Assembly: GCA_016124735.1 (NCBI GenBank)
Contig: WGMZ01000010.1
Span: 1-64,000 of the forward strand
From: Bacteroidota bacterium
GTDB taxonomy: Bacteria > Bacteroidota > Bacteroidia > UBA8524
DNA length: 64,000 nucleotides
Direction: 5' to 3'
Part shown: positions 1 to 9,613 of the stretch, piece after piece
How positions within the stretch are numbered: the first letter of the stretch is position 1
Layout: every line of letters begins with the position of its first letter
Program-made: the position numbers and the translations under genes
The notes under the pieces: model-generated
What the model was told of the DNA's origin: nothing
The model's database searches: none
What the model saw: the letters and a program-made list of their open reading frames with translations, nothing else

Positions 1-126
1 AAAAGAGAAAACCTTGCAAGATATCTGGCGGAATACTGCTATAAAGTTAACAGGAGATATTTTGGCCTTAATATCTTTGAAAGGCTAGTAAACATAAGTG
101 TTTTGCCTAGTTTAGTGGTAAGTTAA
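1..126 (+). CDS. IS1595-family (ISXO2-like) transposase, C-terminal fragment cut by window start
   Basis: Frame 1 is open from the first base to a TAA at 124-126 and encodes 41 residues. The stretch RYLAEYCYKVNRRYFG followed by NIFERLV resembles the C-terminal end of ISXO2-like DDE transposases, which characteristically carry a YLxEFxYrxNRR segment and then an (L/I)FxRLL motif. The rest of the gene lies outside the window, so it cannot be told whether the element is intact. The right end of the element should lie between the stop and the next gene at 172, but no terminal inverted repeat can be confirmed without the other end. Family assignment rests on a short segment only. Confidence 0.6.
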   Translation, partial: KRENLARYLAEYCYKVNRRYFGLNIFERLVNISVLPSLVVS

Positions 127-171
127 AGGACAGTCATGTAAAATTTTTATACAAAAAAAGAAGGAAATAGT

Positions 172-594
172 ATGTTACGATGTACACCATTTCTTTTATT
201 CGATGGCAATTGTGCCGAAGCAATGACTTTTTACAATAAATGCATTGGAGGTGAATTAATGCTAACAAAGCTTGGTGATAGTCCGATGAAAGCGCAATTA
301 CCACCGGAGAAACACAACAGAATAATCAATGCACACCTCAAAAGTAAAGCAATTGAGATTTCAGCTACCGACTGGATGGCCTCTCCAGAGTTTGACCCGC
401 TGCAGGGAAACACATTTGCCCTATTTATTACGGGAGACGATTATAAGGAGATGAAAAGGATTTTTGACAAACTTAAGGATGGAACAAACAATTCAAGGTT
501 GCAGGAGTTACACGATCTCCCAATGGGAACTTATGGACAGTTCTACGATAAATATGGCATCCAATGGATTTTTGTATGCCGAAAAAATGAATAA
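172..594 (+). CDS. VOC-family (PhnB/glyoxalase-like) protein
   Basis: This 140-residue protein starts LRCTPFLLFDGNCAEAMTFY, the N-terminal strand-helix pattern of PhnB-type vicinal oxygen chelate proteins ('3-demethylubiquinone-9 methyltransferase-like' domain). It ends with MGTYGQFYDKYGIQWIF, the typical last strand of that family (G.fxDpfGv.W). Members are small cytoplasmic dimers and most have no known substrate. The usual metal ligands of glyoxalase I are not obvious, which is common in PhnB-like proteins. It stands alone, 45 bp after the transposase fragment, so it may have been carried or disturbed by that element. The fold is secure and the function is not known. Confidence 0.8.
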   Translation: MLRCTPFLLFDGNCAEAMTFYNKCIGGELMLTKLGDSPMKAQLPPEKHNRIINAHLKSKAIEISATDWMASPEFDPLQGNTFALFITGDDYKEMKRIFDKLKDGTNNSRLQELHDLPMGTYGQFYDKYGIQWIFVCRKNE

Positions 595-752
595 TTGAAA
601 AAACAACGAACCGCCAACAATTCGAAAAAACAATCGCCTGGATATCAGTGTTTTCAAGGGTTGTAGTCCACTTCAACTTTCTTGAAACTTGATAGGAAAG
701 CCCTACCCATTCGACTGCTATTCTCATACAAACCGTTACACATTTTAAAACC

Positions 753-1307
753 ATGCCCTTCAACCTAAACCTCCTGATTCTTTTCTTGACCCATATGGCT
801 TCGACACAAACGACACCATTATCCGAAACCGAAATAGAGCGCTATGTGCAATGGGTGGATCAGTTAAAAGTAGAGCATCAACTGGACAGAATTTCGTATC
901 CCAATATGTCGGGTTGTGGAGGAGCAGTGGATGGCTACTATTTCAATCAAAAATTGGTATTGATTGAGTCGATATACAATGCGGAACTGGGCTTTTCTTC
1001 CAGGAAATATTATCTGGAACAAGACAGTTTTGTAAAAATAATTTATCATGAACATTTTGCCGATTGGGACCGATACCAGGCGGACTATCCGCCGGACAAA
1101 TTTGATTTCGATGCTTCAAAAATGACCTATACCGACACCCTGTATTCCATCTTCCTGGCGCATCCTGCGGTATTTTATAAAACAGCAGGCAATCATCTCA
1201 TTAGCAAAAATCCAGAACAGCCTCTATTGGACCGGCTCCTGAGTTGCGGACAGGAAATGAAAAATGAATTGCACGAAGTTACAGACCAGGCAGATAGTCT
1301 GAAATAA
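753..1307 (+). CDS. conserved hypothetical protein, possibly exported
   Basis: A 184-residue protein whose first 17 residues (PFNLNLLILFLTHMAST) are hydrophobic and could act as a signal peptide. The mature part is acidic, rich in Tyr and Asp, and has one Cys in NMSGCGGAVDGYYF. No family is recognised. The ATG at 753 is preceded by no clear ribosome binding site, as is usual in this window. It is followed by about 280 bp without a gene. It may be a periplasmic protein, but nothing in the sequence gives a role. Confidence 0.55.
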   Translation: MPFNLNLLILFLTHMASTQTTPLSETEIERYVQWVDQLKVEHQLDRISYPNMSGCGGAVDGYYFNQKLVLIESIYNAELGFSSRKYYLEQDSFVKIIYHEHFADWDRYQADYPPDKFDFDASKMTYTDTLYSIFLAHPAVFYKTAGNHLISKNPEQPLLDRLLSCGQEMKNELHEVTDQADSLK

Positions 1308-1584
1308 TCAATCCCTTAACCGGATCCTTCCTTTTGGAACAAATTCGAGGAACGTAAATAAGCTCATCTCTTTCACTTAACTTACCCGCTAACCGATTCC
1401 CGAAACCTCTTTCTCAACTCAAGCCTTTTACCTAATTTAGTATTTCCGATAACGTATCGGGAGGCCATCGGGAATCGGAAATTTAGCTCAATTGTATTTC
1501 GCTGTTTCAGCGGGAATCCATAGTGTTAAGCAATGTTCGCAGCCATATTGCCTGGAGTGAGAATTTGACCTAAGCTGTCGGATT

Positions 1585-3468
1585 TTGAAAAAAGAAAAAG
1601 CCCTTACCCTGCTCTTGATACTCTTCTCACTATGTGGGTTTGCAGAGAAATTGCATGCCCGGAAATCCGGACAGGATCTGATTGACAGCCTCAATACTGA
1701 ACTACAGCGTCAGAAAGAAGACACGAACAAAGTAAATCTTCTCGTAGACTTGAGCCGGCAATCGATGCTAATCAGTCTTTACGACAGCTCGCTGGAATAT
1801 GCTCTTCAGGCCAAGAATCTGTCGGAATCCCTCAATTATTCCGATGGCATTGCCAATTCCTGCAACGGAATTGCAGTGGCCTATGCCAACCTCTCGGATT
1901 ATTCCAAAGCCCTGGAATATTATCAGATAGCCCTGAAAATTCATGAACAGGAAGTGAATAAAAGCGGAATAGCCCGCATCTTGAACAATATGGCGCTGGC
2001 TTATCTGAATTTAGCCGATTATCACAAGGCCCTGGAATACCAGTTCAAAGCGCTAAAAATCAATGAGGAGCTCGACAATAAAAGAACCATCAGAATGAAT
2101 CTCGGAAATATTGGTATTGCCTACGAACGATTGACTGATTACCATCGTGCATTGGAGTATTCTCAAAAAGCTTTGTATCTCTCAGAACAGACCGGTGATA
2201 CCCGTGACATGGCCATCAATCTGGGCAATATCGGACTCGCCTACCGAAATTTAGAGGATTATCCCAATGCTTTGCGCAACTATCAACAGGCATTGAGCAA
2301 TTTTAAATTGGCAGGCGACAAAAGGGGGATAGCCGCCAATTTAAGAAGTATTGGAGAATGGTATCTGAATGCTCCAGATAGCTTTCTAAGATGGATGAAA
2401 ATCAATCCTGTCAACCGCTTCACGATAGCACGGCAATATGCAGACAGTGCATTGATACTGAACAAAATGATTGGAAGAATTGGCGGACTGCAGGAAAACA
2501 GCGAATTGTTGAGTCAGATTTACGAAAAGGAAGGGAAATACGACAAAGCTTTTGAAGCCTACAAAGATTTTATCATCTTCAGAGACAGCGTGCAGGGTGA
2601 AAAAGTAAAAAATCAGATTACCCGTCATGAAATGCAATATGAATTTGACAAAAAGGAAGCTATCACTGTCGCTGAAATCCAAAAGCAACGGCTGCTTCGC
2701 AATGGTTTTATAGCAGGAAGTATCTTATTCCTTTTGCTTGCACTCTCTGTATTCATTGGATTGAAACGGACTCTGAAAGAGAAAAAAATAACGGAAGAAT
2801 TAAGGGTCCAATCGGATAATTTATTGCACAATATATTACCGGAAGAAACCGCTACAGAACTAAAATTAACTGGCAGCGCAAAGGCCAAAAGCTATGACAA
2901 TATAACCGTGTTGTTTACCGATTTTGTAGGTTTTACAACCATAAGCGAACAACTCACACCCACGGAGCTGGTCCAGGAACTGCACACATGCTTTACTGCC
3001 TTCGACCAGATAATCGAAAAACACAGACTGGAAAAAATTAAAACCATTGGAGATGCCTACCTGGCGGTATGTGGTTTACCCAAACCCCATAACAAGCATG
3101 CCCAAAATACGGTCAATGCCGCATTGGAAATCCGAGACTTTATGGTGCAGCGCAAACAAAAAGCGAACACGTTTGAAATTCGGATAGGTATTCATTCAGG
3201 GAGTGTGGTCGCAGGTATCGTTGGAGTAAAAAAATTCGCATATGATATCTGGGGCGACACTGTGAATACAGCCGCAAGAATGGAACAACGCAGTGAAGCA
3301 GGAAAAATCAATCTATCAGAAAATACCTATTTGCTGGTTAAAGATGATTTTGATTGTGAATACAGAGGCGAAATTGAAGCCAAGAACAAAGGGAAATTAA
3401 AAATGTACTTCGTCGGGAACGCCGTCATTACAAATGAAGCAGAACCCGTGTTAAACAGTATCCTCTAA
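1585..3468 (+). CDS. TPR-containing membrane class III adenylate cyclase
   Basis: This 627-residue protein probably makes cAMP. It has an N-terminal hydrophobic signal (residues about 5-22), tandem tetratricopeptide repeats (about 50-290, with repeated 'DYxKALEYxxxAL' units), one membrane helix (about 374-394), a short linker and a C-terminal class III cyclase domain (about 415-615). Metal-binding Asp446 (LFTDFVGFT) and Asp490 (KTIGDAY) are present. Purine-specificity residues Lys486 and Asp554 (YDIWGDTVN) are those of adenylate rather than guanylate cyclases, and transition-state residues Asn561 and Arg565 are kept. The TPR part would lie in the periplasm as a sensor or docking unit, with the cyclase in the cytoplasm. 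The start used is TTG at 1585. A later start would shorten the signal peptide. Confidence 0.88.
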   Translation: MKKEKALTLLLILFSLCGFAEKLHARKSGQDLIDSLNTELQRQKEDTNKVNLLVDLSRQSMLISLYDSSLEYALQAKNLSESLNYSDGIANSCNGIAVAYANLSDYSKALEYYQIALKIHEQEVNKSGIARILNNMALAYLNLADYHKALEYQFKALKINEELDNKRTIRMNLGNIGIAYERLTDYHRALEYSQKALYLSEQTGDTRDMAINLGNIGLAYRNLEDYPNALRNYQQALSNFKLAGDKRGIAANLRSIGEWYLNAPDSFLRWMKINPVNRFTIARQYADSALILNKMIGRIGGLQENSELLSQIYEKEGKYDKAFEAYKDFIIFRDSVQGEKVKNQITRHEMQYEFDKKEAITVAEIQKQRLLRNGFIAGSILFLLLALSVFIGLKRTLKEKKITEELRVQSDNLLHNILPEETATELKLTGSAKAKSYDNITVLFTDFVGFTTISEQLTPTELVQELHTCFTAFDQIIEKHRLEKIKTIGDAYLAVCGLPKPHNKHAQNTVNAALEIRDFMVQRKQKANTFEIRIGIHSGSVVAGIVGVKKFAYDIWGDTVNTAARMEQRSEAGKINLSENTYLLVKDDFDCEYRGEIEAKNKGKLKMYFVGNAVITNEAEPVLNSIL

Positions 3469-3791
3469 GTCATCCATTCCCCGGGTGCCGACTTCGACTT
3501 TCCTCTTTGACTTTCGTCTTTTCTCACTCCTCTTCACCCTCTGTGAATACCAAACAGAACGAGATTAATTCGGTCGATGTGGAAAATTTATCCAGTAAAA
3601 GGGCTTTACGCTTTGATTTATCTCCTTCATTTCCACTTCCAATTTCACTAAAAACACGTACTTTAGAACACTTTTTCTGCACAGGATTCCGAATCAGTCC
3701 AGACCGAAAATATGCAGGAGACCTGCCTCCCAAGGATTTTTTGTTTTGCCGTTCGGTAATATGAAGGAGCTAGAAATATTGAACTTATAAA
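3469..3791 (+). other. intergenic stretch without a supported gene
   Basis: This 323-bp stretch between the cyclase and the protease contains open frames on both strands, but their products are low-quality (Ser/Pro/Phe-rich, no domain). A TCGA-rich string near 3488-3500 resembles other short TCGA-rich intergenic strings in the window. No terminator or TAnnTTTG promoter box is clear. Confidence 0.5.
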
Positions 3792-6047
3792 ATGAAAAAC
3801 CTGATTTACCTACTGGCTTGCCTGCTGATGAACAGTGTTGCCACATCCGGACAAAGTACCGAACATATAAGCAGCGTAATCGTTCGATTAAAGCCTGAAA
3901 TTCAAGATTCCAAAAGTCCCCTGGGCGAACAAAAAACATTGGGAATCCCGATTTTGGATAGTGTGACACAAAAATACCATGCGGTAAAAATTACAAAGTT
4001 ATCGTCAGGAATAAAAAGCAAGCAATATATCTACGTTATTCAATTCCCGGAAGGAATGAGTATTCAGCAAATCATCGATGATTATTACGAAACGGAGCTC
4101 ATTGAATATGTCGAACCGGATTATATAGGTTCAGGTGGCGGAAAACCAAATGACCAATATTATTCAAGGCAATGGGGTTTAAACAATGATGGGACCTTTT
4201 CACTGTCCACTGCCACCTATGGCGCAGACATCAATATGGAAAGTGCCTGGGATCTGGAGCAGGGAGACAGCACGATAGTGGTAGCCGTAATAGATGCAGG
4301 AGCCAAAATGGACCATCCTGAATTTGCCGGAAGAATTTGGCATAATGGCAATGAAATACCGAATAATGGCATCGACGATGACGGCAATGGATATACAGAT
4401 GATGTACAAGGATGGGATTTTGTCAATTCAGACAAGGACCCAACAGACAATTTAGGACACGGAACCAATGTAACCGGAATTATTGGTGCGAACGGCAACA
4501 ACTCCATCGGCTACGCAGGAGTCGACTGGAATTGTAAACTGATGATTCTAAAGGGCATAAACAGCAGCAATTATGGATATTATTCCTGGTGGGCGAGTGC
4601 CCTTTATTATGCGGTGGATAATGGAGCAAAAGTAATCAATATGTCATTAGGCGGTACCAGCACCTCCTCCACCCTTCAAAATGCCATCAACTACGCAGTG
4701 AACAATGGCGTGACCGTTGTGGCATGCATGATGAATACCAATTCAAACATAACCTGTTACCCCGCCGGGTTTTCCGGTGTTATTGCGGTGGGTTCCACCA
4801 ATCCGGATGATACCCGGTCCAATCCCTTTTTTTGGAGTTCAGCAAGTGGTAGCAATTATGGCAATCATATTTCTGTGGTTGCCCCCGGAAACTATATTTA
4901 TGGCTTAAGTTATCAGTCGAATACAGATTATAGTACCTACTGGGGAGGGACATCTCAAGCAACACCTCTTGTGGCAGGACTTGCCTCCTTATTGTTAGCA
5001 CAGGATCCGACAAGAACTCCTGCACAGATTAAATCTTTAATTGAATCCACTGCAGAAGACCAGGTAGGAAACACCAATGAAGATACTCCCGGTTGGGACC
5101 AATATTATGGCCATGGAAGAATTAATGCTTTTAATGCGCTATACGTATATGCATGCAACACCTCTTCCTCGCAAACCGTCTCGGCCTGTAAAAGTTATAC
5201 CTGGAAATGACATACCTATACCTCTTCAGGAACTTATTATGACACGATTCCAAATGCCGCCGGCTGCGATAGCGTGATGATATTGAACCTGGCTATCCAT
5301 AACAATTCATCTTCGCAGACCATCACGGCATGCGACCAGTATAATTGGAACGGCATGGTATATAGTACTTCCGGCACATACTACGACACGATTCCCAATG
5401 CCGCAGGATGCGACAGCGTAATGAAACTGATTCTAAGCATCAAAAACAGCACTTCATCATCTCAAACAACCTCCGCATGTAAAAGTTATAGTTGGAACGG
5501 AAGCACTTATACCCAATCCGGAACATATTATGACACCATTCCTAACACAGCAGGTTGTGACAGCATAATGACCTTGAGCCTAAACCTGAATAAGGTCGAC
5601 ACCTCTGTTTCGGTTGTGGGAAACTCTTTAATTGCACATACCAATGGTGCTAAATACCAGTGGTTGAATTGCGGTATGAATTATCAGGTAATTTCCGGAG
5701 CGACAAACCAAAAGTTTACTCCTTCGGCAACGGGAAATTATGCTGTAGAAATAACGGAAAGTAATTGTATCGACACCTCTGCTTGCTATGACATGATTGC
5801 AATGGAATTAGATAATCAAATGGTGGTTCACAACTTTGATGTATATCCAAATCCGACCAGCGGCTTATTTACGATAGAACGGGGCGCAATTCAAAATACG
5901 CATTACCAACTCACTTCCATCCTGGGAAAATGCATTCTGGAAGGTATGCTCAGCAGCGAAAAGACAATAATTGACTTAAGGGACTATGAAAACGGAATAT
6001 ACTTCCTTTGCATTAACGGGGAGACTATAAAATTGATAAAGCATTAA
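3792..6047 (+). pseudogene. secreted subtilisin-like (S8) serine protease with T9SS sorting domain, interrupted by in-frame TGA
   Basis: One frame runs from ATG 3792 to TAA 6047 (751 codons) with a single TGA at 5208-5210. The N-terminus is a signal peptide and S8 propeptide. The catalytic domain carries Asp168 (VAVIDAG), His223 (GHGTNVTG) and Ser388 (GGTSQATP). After it come three tandem Cys-containing repeats of about 43 residues (core S-Y-x-W-N-G...SGTYYDTIPN-A-GCDS). The tail, starting FDVYPNPTSGLFTIE, is a type A T9SS sorting domain. The stop falls inside the first repeat, where TGG AAA TGA replaces the TGG AAC GGA seen in the other two copies. As read, the product would be a 472-residue protease lacking its export-and-anchoring tail. 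The downstream part (from about 5274) has no independent signal peptide. I read this as a recent nonsense mutation. Confidence 0.88.
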
Positions 6048-6147
6048 GTTTCCCTGATTTGTAGATGATAATTTGTTTGTTTCGTCATACGGGGATATTC
6101 GAATGCCAAAATTCTAATTAATTGTACATGCTGAACAAATCAGATCT

Positions 6148-7626
6148 GTGAGAATTCATCTTTTTAGATTCAAGCTATTTTTCTCGATTCTGATTGGGAT
6201 TGGCATCACGGCGCTCATGGTTTACAAAGCGTCGACTGCCTCTCTTACCCACGATGAAAGCTACTCGTTTATTCATTATACAGTCGATTCGTTTATGGAG
6301 ATTATTTCCTTCAGCAACTGGTTTATGAACAACCATGTGCTGAACAGCCTGTTTATGAAGTACTCCATCGAGCTGTTTGGTAATGAAGAATGGGCCCTGC
6401 GTCTGCCCAACCTTCTTGCTTTGGTTCTTTACCTGGTCTATGCCTACAAAATTTTAAATCATAAAAACCCTGTTTTAAGCCTCGCTGTTTTTCTCCTGCT
6501 TTGCAGCAATGCTGCGCTGGCAGACCTGTTTGGAATGGCCCGGGGTTATGGCCTGTCTTGCGGTTTTATGCTGATGAGCCTCTACCATTTTATCGCTTAC
6601 CTGAAAAATCCGAAAAAAATTCATCTGTATGCGTTTCACTTTGCGGCGGCATTGGCTGTATTGAGTCACTTTACCCTCCTGACCTATTATATCGCCCTGC
6701 CCTTTGCATTCAACCTGACTATACTGCTGCGGGGGCGAAATCATCTGCAAGAAAAAGAGGGATTGCTTAAAGCAAACCTGCCCCATCTTCTTCCAGTCTT
6801 CTTGTGCATTCTGGTACTTTTTGAACCGGTTAGGCGCGCCATTATGTACCGGCAACTGAACGTAGCTGGCAACAATGGCTTCTTTGCCGACACCTTTAGC
6901 AGTTTTGTAGGAAACTTAACAAATGGTGCCATTGGCTCGGGTTGGCAGATGATCCTATCTCAAGTATTAATTAGCCTGATGGTAGTTGTCCCCTTTGCCT
7001 TATTGACCTGGAATGCAATTAAAAAAGATGGACAGCTGTTGGCTCATCATCTTGAATTATGGTTGCTGAGTTTCTTTCTGCTTTTTATCTCCGCTTTCAT
7101 CCTCCTGAACCACTACCTGCTCGCATCCGACTATCCCACGGGGCGCTTTCTGATTTTTATTCTACCCCTTTTCCTGCTTCAACTTGGGTTTTTGACCGAT
7201 TATTTTCTGAATACGAAGATGAAAAACTTTGCACTGGTGTTCGTTTCATGCCTGGGATTATGCAGTGCCGCCGTTTTCATCTCCAATTTCAGCATGACGG
7301 TCTACGGTGGCTGGTCATACGATGCCTCTACCAAAAAGATGATGGAAGATTTGAATGCCTATCATCTGAAAAATTGTAGGGAAACAACAGACCAGAGCTT
7401 AAGCACTTTTTGGTTGTTTCAACCTGCCATTCGATATTGCCAAATTAAGGAAGACATGAACTGGCTATTGCCGGTAGAACGAAACGGAACAAACTCCTCC
7501 AGTCGATTTTTATACATCCAAAAAGATTCTCTTGAATCCCTTCCAATCAAGTACCAGGTGATTTCCGAATACCCGCTGAGCCAAACAGTATTGATTGAAA
7601 ACCGCAGCATAAATAATTCCCCCTAA
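6148..7626 (+). CDS. multi-pass membrane protein, GT-C/GT39-like glycosyltransferase
   Basis: This 492-residue protein has about ten hydrophobic segments. Its first extracytoplasmic loop has an acidic motif (SLTHDESYSF, about residues 31-40), the position and type of the catalytic Asp/Glu in GT-C fold transferases such as ArnT and the PMT-like group, which use polyprenyl-phosphate sugars. The next loop has WALRLPNLLA, also typical of this superfamily. The donor and acceptor cannot be told. The start is GTG at 6148 (VRIHLFRFKLFFSILIGIG). It stands alone, with about 100 bp on each side, and no operon partner indicates a pathway. Confidence 0.65.
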   Translation: MRIHLFRFKLFFSILIGIGITALMVYKASTASLTHDESYSFIHYTVDSFMEIISFSNWFMNNHVLNSLFMKYSIELFGNEEWALRLPNLLALVLYLVYAYKILNHKNPVLSLAVFLLLCSNAALADLFGMARGYGLSCGFMLMSLYHFIAYLKNPKKIHLYAFHFAAALAVLSHFTLLTYYIALPFAFNLTILLRGRNHLQEKEGLLKANLPHLLPVFLCILVLFEPVRRAIMYRQLNVAGNNGFFADTFSSFVGNLTNGAIGSGWQMILSQVLISLMVVVPFALLTWNAIKKDGQLLAHHLELWLLSFFLLFISAFILLNHYLLASDYPTGRFLIFILPLFLLQLGFLTDYFLNTKMKNFALVFVSCLGLCSAAVFISNFSMTVYGGWSYDASTKKMMEDLNAYHLKNCRETTDQSLSTFWLFQPAIRYCQIKEDMNWLLPVERNGTNSSSRFLYIQKDSLESLPIKYQVISEYPLSQTVLIENRSINNSP

Positions 7627-7769
7627 AATCTTGTTTCCCTTCGCACGGAATTCTGACCAAATATTGATAAGTTCGCCTTTGAGCCTTGCAGTCCTGCCGG
7701 CAAAACAGATAGTCAGGCGCACTTTTGCAATTTGAGACTCCATTGTTTCGTTGGTACAAATGAAACCAT

Positions 7770-8321
7770 ATGATGAGAACATTTTTGATCCTTTTTCTTT
7801 TCTGCATTGGCATGAGTTGTTCCAGGCAGCATTTCTGGAATACAAACAAGATTTTACTACTTCAGGTCGATTATACCACCTATGCCTTTGAAGGAGGAAA
7901 GGAAATTTTGGTATCATCCAATCATTCCAGTCTGGATACTCTGCCACTTGTAGCCATTGATACGCCCGCAAGTGATTTTGGCAGCCGGACAATCATCCAT
8001 GAACCCGGAAAAGAAAAGATATTTTATGGAACTGTTGTATGGATGGGAAGGGGCAATTTAATTTTTCCGGACAGCATCATTTCACCGGGCAATTTTGAAA
8101 CGCGTTCCATGGAAGTTCTTCCGACACCTTTCCAGATGTTACCACCCAATCGTACGATTCCGGAAGAAAAATTAACAAAAATCTGGGAGGCTGTAAAACA
8201 CCTTAAAATTGTTGCGAAGTATTTGATAAAAGGCAAGAAAATCGGCGTTTTTGAATACAGCAGAAGTGTTGGTGCGGGTGATCCACTTGATTGGGATTAT
8301 TATCTGGTTTTCTCAGATTAA
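7770..8321 (+). CDS. hypothetical lipoprotein
   Basis: The 183-residue product starts with a lipoprotein signal (MMRTFLILFLFCIGMSC) with Cys17 as the likely lipidation site after a GMS lipobox. The mature protein is beta-rich, and no family is recognised. It repeatedly contains short hydrophobic strands and one central stretch, LPTPFQMLPPNRTIPEEKLTKIWEAVK. It would be anchored in the periplasm or outer membrane. There is no operon partner: the next gene starts about 120 bp downstream. The start could be the second ATG at 7773. Confidence 0.6.
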   Translation: MMRTFLILFLFCIGMSCSRQHFWNTNKILLLQVDYTTYAFEGGKEILVSSNHSSLDTLPLVAIDTPASDFGSRTIIHEPGKEKIFYGTVVWMGRGNLIFPDSIISPGNFETRSMEVLPTPFQMLPPNRTIPEEKLTKIWEAVKHLKIVAKYLIKGKKIGVFEYSRSVGAGDPLDWDYYLVFSD

Positions 8322-8443
8322 CTTAATCCAGGCTCGGACAAAATCACCGAATGAATCTTTTCGGTTTCGGTTCCCGAGGATGTTATAAGTTAACGATAAT
8401 TGAACCCAATGCCACACTCAGGTGTATAGGAAGTAAAAAATCC

Positions 8444-9613
8444 ATGAAAAAACTCCTGATCCTTTTAAGTCTGCTGATCTGCGTTCCGGCGCTGAAAGCC
8501 CAGGATGCCCAACCTGTGTATTCCTACGCCCTCGTCAAAGAAAGCCCGGAATGGTATCATCTTCAAATCAAGAACTGGCGTGAAATCGTTGAGAAAGACC
8601 CATCCCAACATATTGCCTGGTACTATATCTATTATGCCACACGGAATGCACAGCGAACCGATCCGAAAGACACCCGTCCGGATTCGGTAAAGCTCAAAGA
8701 GATGAGCGACCTGGTAGATGAAATAGGCCGCAAAGCCCCTGACTCCTACGAATTCAACCTTGTAACCTGGATGCATCATGGCAATGATTTCACTTACATC
8801 AAATACCTGAACCGCGCCATGGAATTGGGCCCTAACCGCATTGAACATGTCGATTTTGTTATCAATCAGGGGGAGCTCGACCGCGACCTGAAAAAGCGGA
8901 ACGATGCCCTCCTCCGCAAATGGGAGGCGGGACTTATCTCTCCGGGTATGACCAATTACAATTACAACGCGCTGGCCGGACTCAAAGAGAAATCCATCTT
9001 ACTGACTGCAGGCGACAACGACACCTACCCGGCCTGGTATGCTCAAGCAAAGGGCTTACGTACGGATGTTATTGTAATGAACCTGAGTCTTATCCTCCTG
9101 GACGACTACCGGGGCAAGCTCTTTGAAGAACTGGGCATCAATCAGGAATTAAAGGTGAATTGGGAAGCAAAAGACGAATCAGACCCGAACCATTACAAGA
9201 ATTTTTACAAGCGACTCATCTCCACGCTACTTAGCAACAAGAAGGGATATACATTGTATGTAGGTTGCACGGCTATGGGTTATAAAGACCTGGTGAACGA
9301 ACATAAAAGCAATCTTTACCTCACCGGCTTGGCCTACGAATACAGTGAAGAGTCTGTCGACGAAAGAGCCCTTTTAAAGAAAAATTTTGAACAGGTCTAT
9401 GCCCTTGATTATCTTCTGGTTCACTATTATCAGGATATTTCAGAAAATCTGGTGCCGGTAATCAACCACAATTACCTGGTTCCTATGTTAAAGCTGTATG
9501 ATCATTACAAGCTTTCGGGCGATAAAACCCGCATGGAATGGTTAAAGACTTATCTGCTAGCTGCATGCAAAGGTTCGGATTCTGAAAAAGAAGTATTGAA
9601 GCTCTTGCAATAA
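8444..9613 (+). CDS. exported protein with a C-terminal region like that of DUF2723 proteins
   Basis: A 389-residue protein with a clear signal peptide (MKKLLILLSLLICVPALKAQ). ATG 8444 is chosen because it begins this signal; 31 upstream in-frame codons look non-coding. The middle part is helical. Residues about 180-230 contain ILLTAGDNDTYPAWYAQA followed by LRTDVIVMNLSLI, close in pattern to the region after the membrane part of Bacteroidota DUF2723 proteins ('NGDNDTFPLWY...RxDVxVVNLSL'). The TAA overlaps the ATG of the sigma factor gene by one base (TAATG at 9611-9615), so the two are translationally coupled. It may be the sensed or effector partner of the sigma/anti-sigma pair. That is an inference from gene order only. 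Confidence 0.65.
   Translation: MKKLLILLSLLICVPALKAQDAQPVYSYALVKESPEWYHLQIKNWREIVEKDPSQHIAWYYIYYATRNAQRTDPKDTRPDSVKLKEMSDLVDEIGRKAPDSYEFNLVTWMHHGNDFTYIKYLNRAMELGPNRIEHVDFVINQGELDRDLKKRNDALLRKWEAGLISPGMTNYNYNALAGLKEKSILLTAGDNDTYPAWYAQAKGLRTDVIVMNLSLILLDDYRGKLFEELGINQELKVNWEAKDESDPNHYKNFYKRLISTLLSNKKGYTLYVGCTAMGYKDLVNEHKSNLYLTGLAYEYSEESVDERALLKKNFEQVYALDYLLVHYYQDISENLVPVINHNYLVPMLKLYDHYKLSGDKTRMEWLKTYLLAACKGSDSEKEVLKLLQ

Noticed and set aside
3507-3764. Possible small protein between cyclase and protease
   Set aside because: Ser/Phe/Pro-rich, no signal peptide or domain, and an equally long open frame exists on the other strand.
5208-5210. TGA read as a sense codon (selenocysteine or recoded genetic code)
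   Set aside because: Other genes in the window clearly end in TGA (for example 25211-25213 in prmA and 37161-37163 in the RsmF-like gene). The matching position in the other repeats is Gly, not Cys, and no SECIS-like hairpin is evident just after it.
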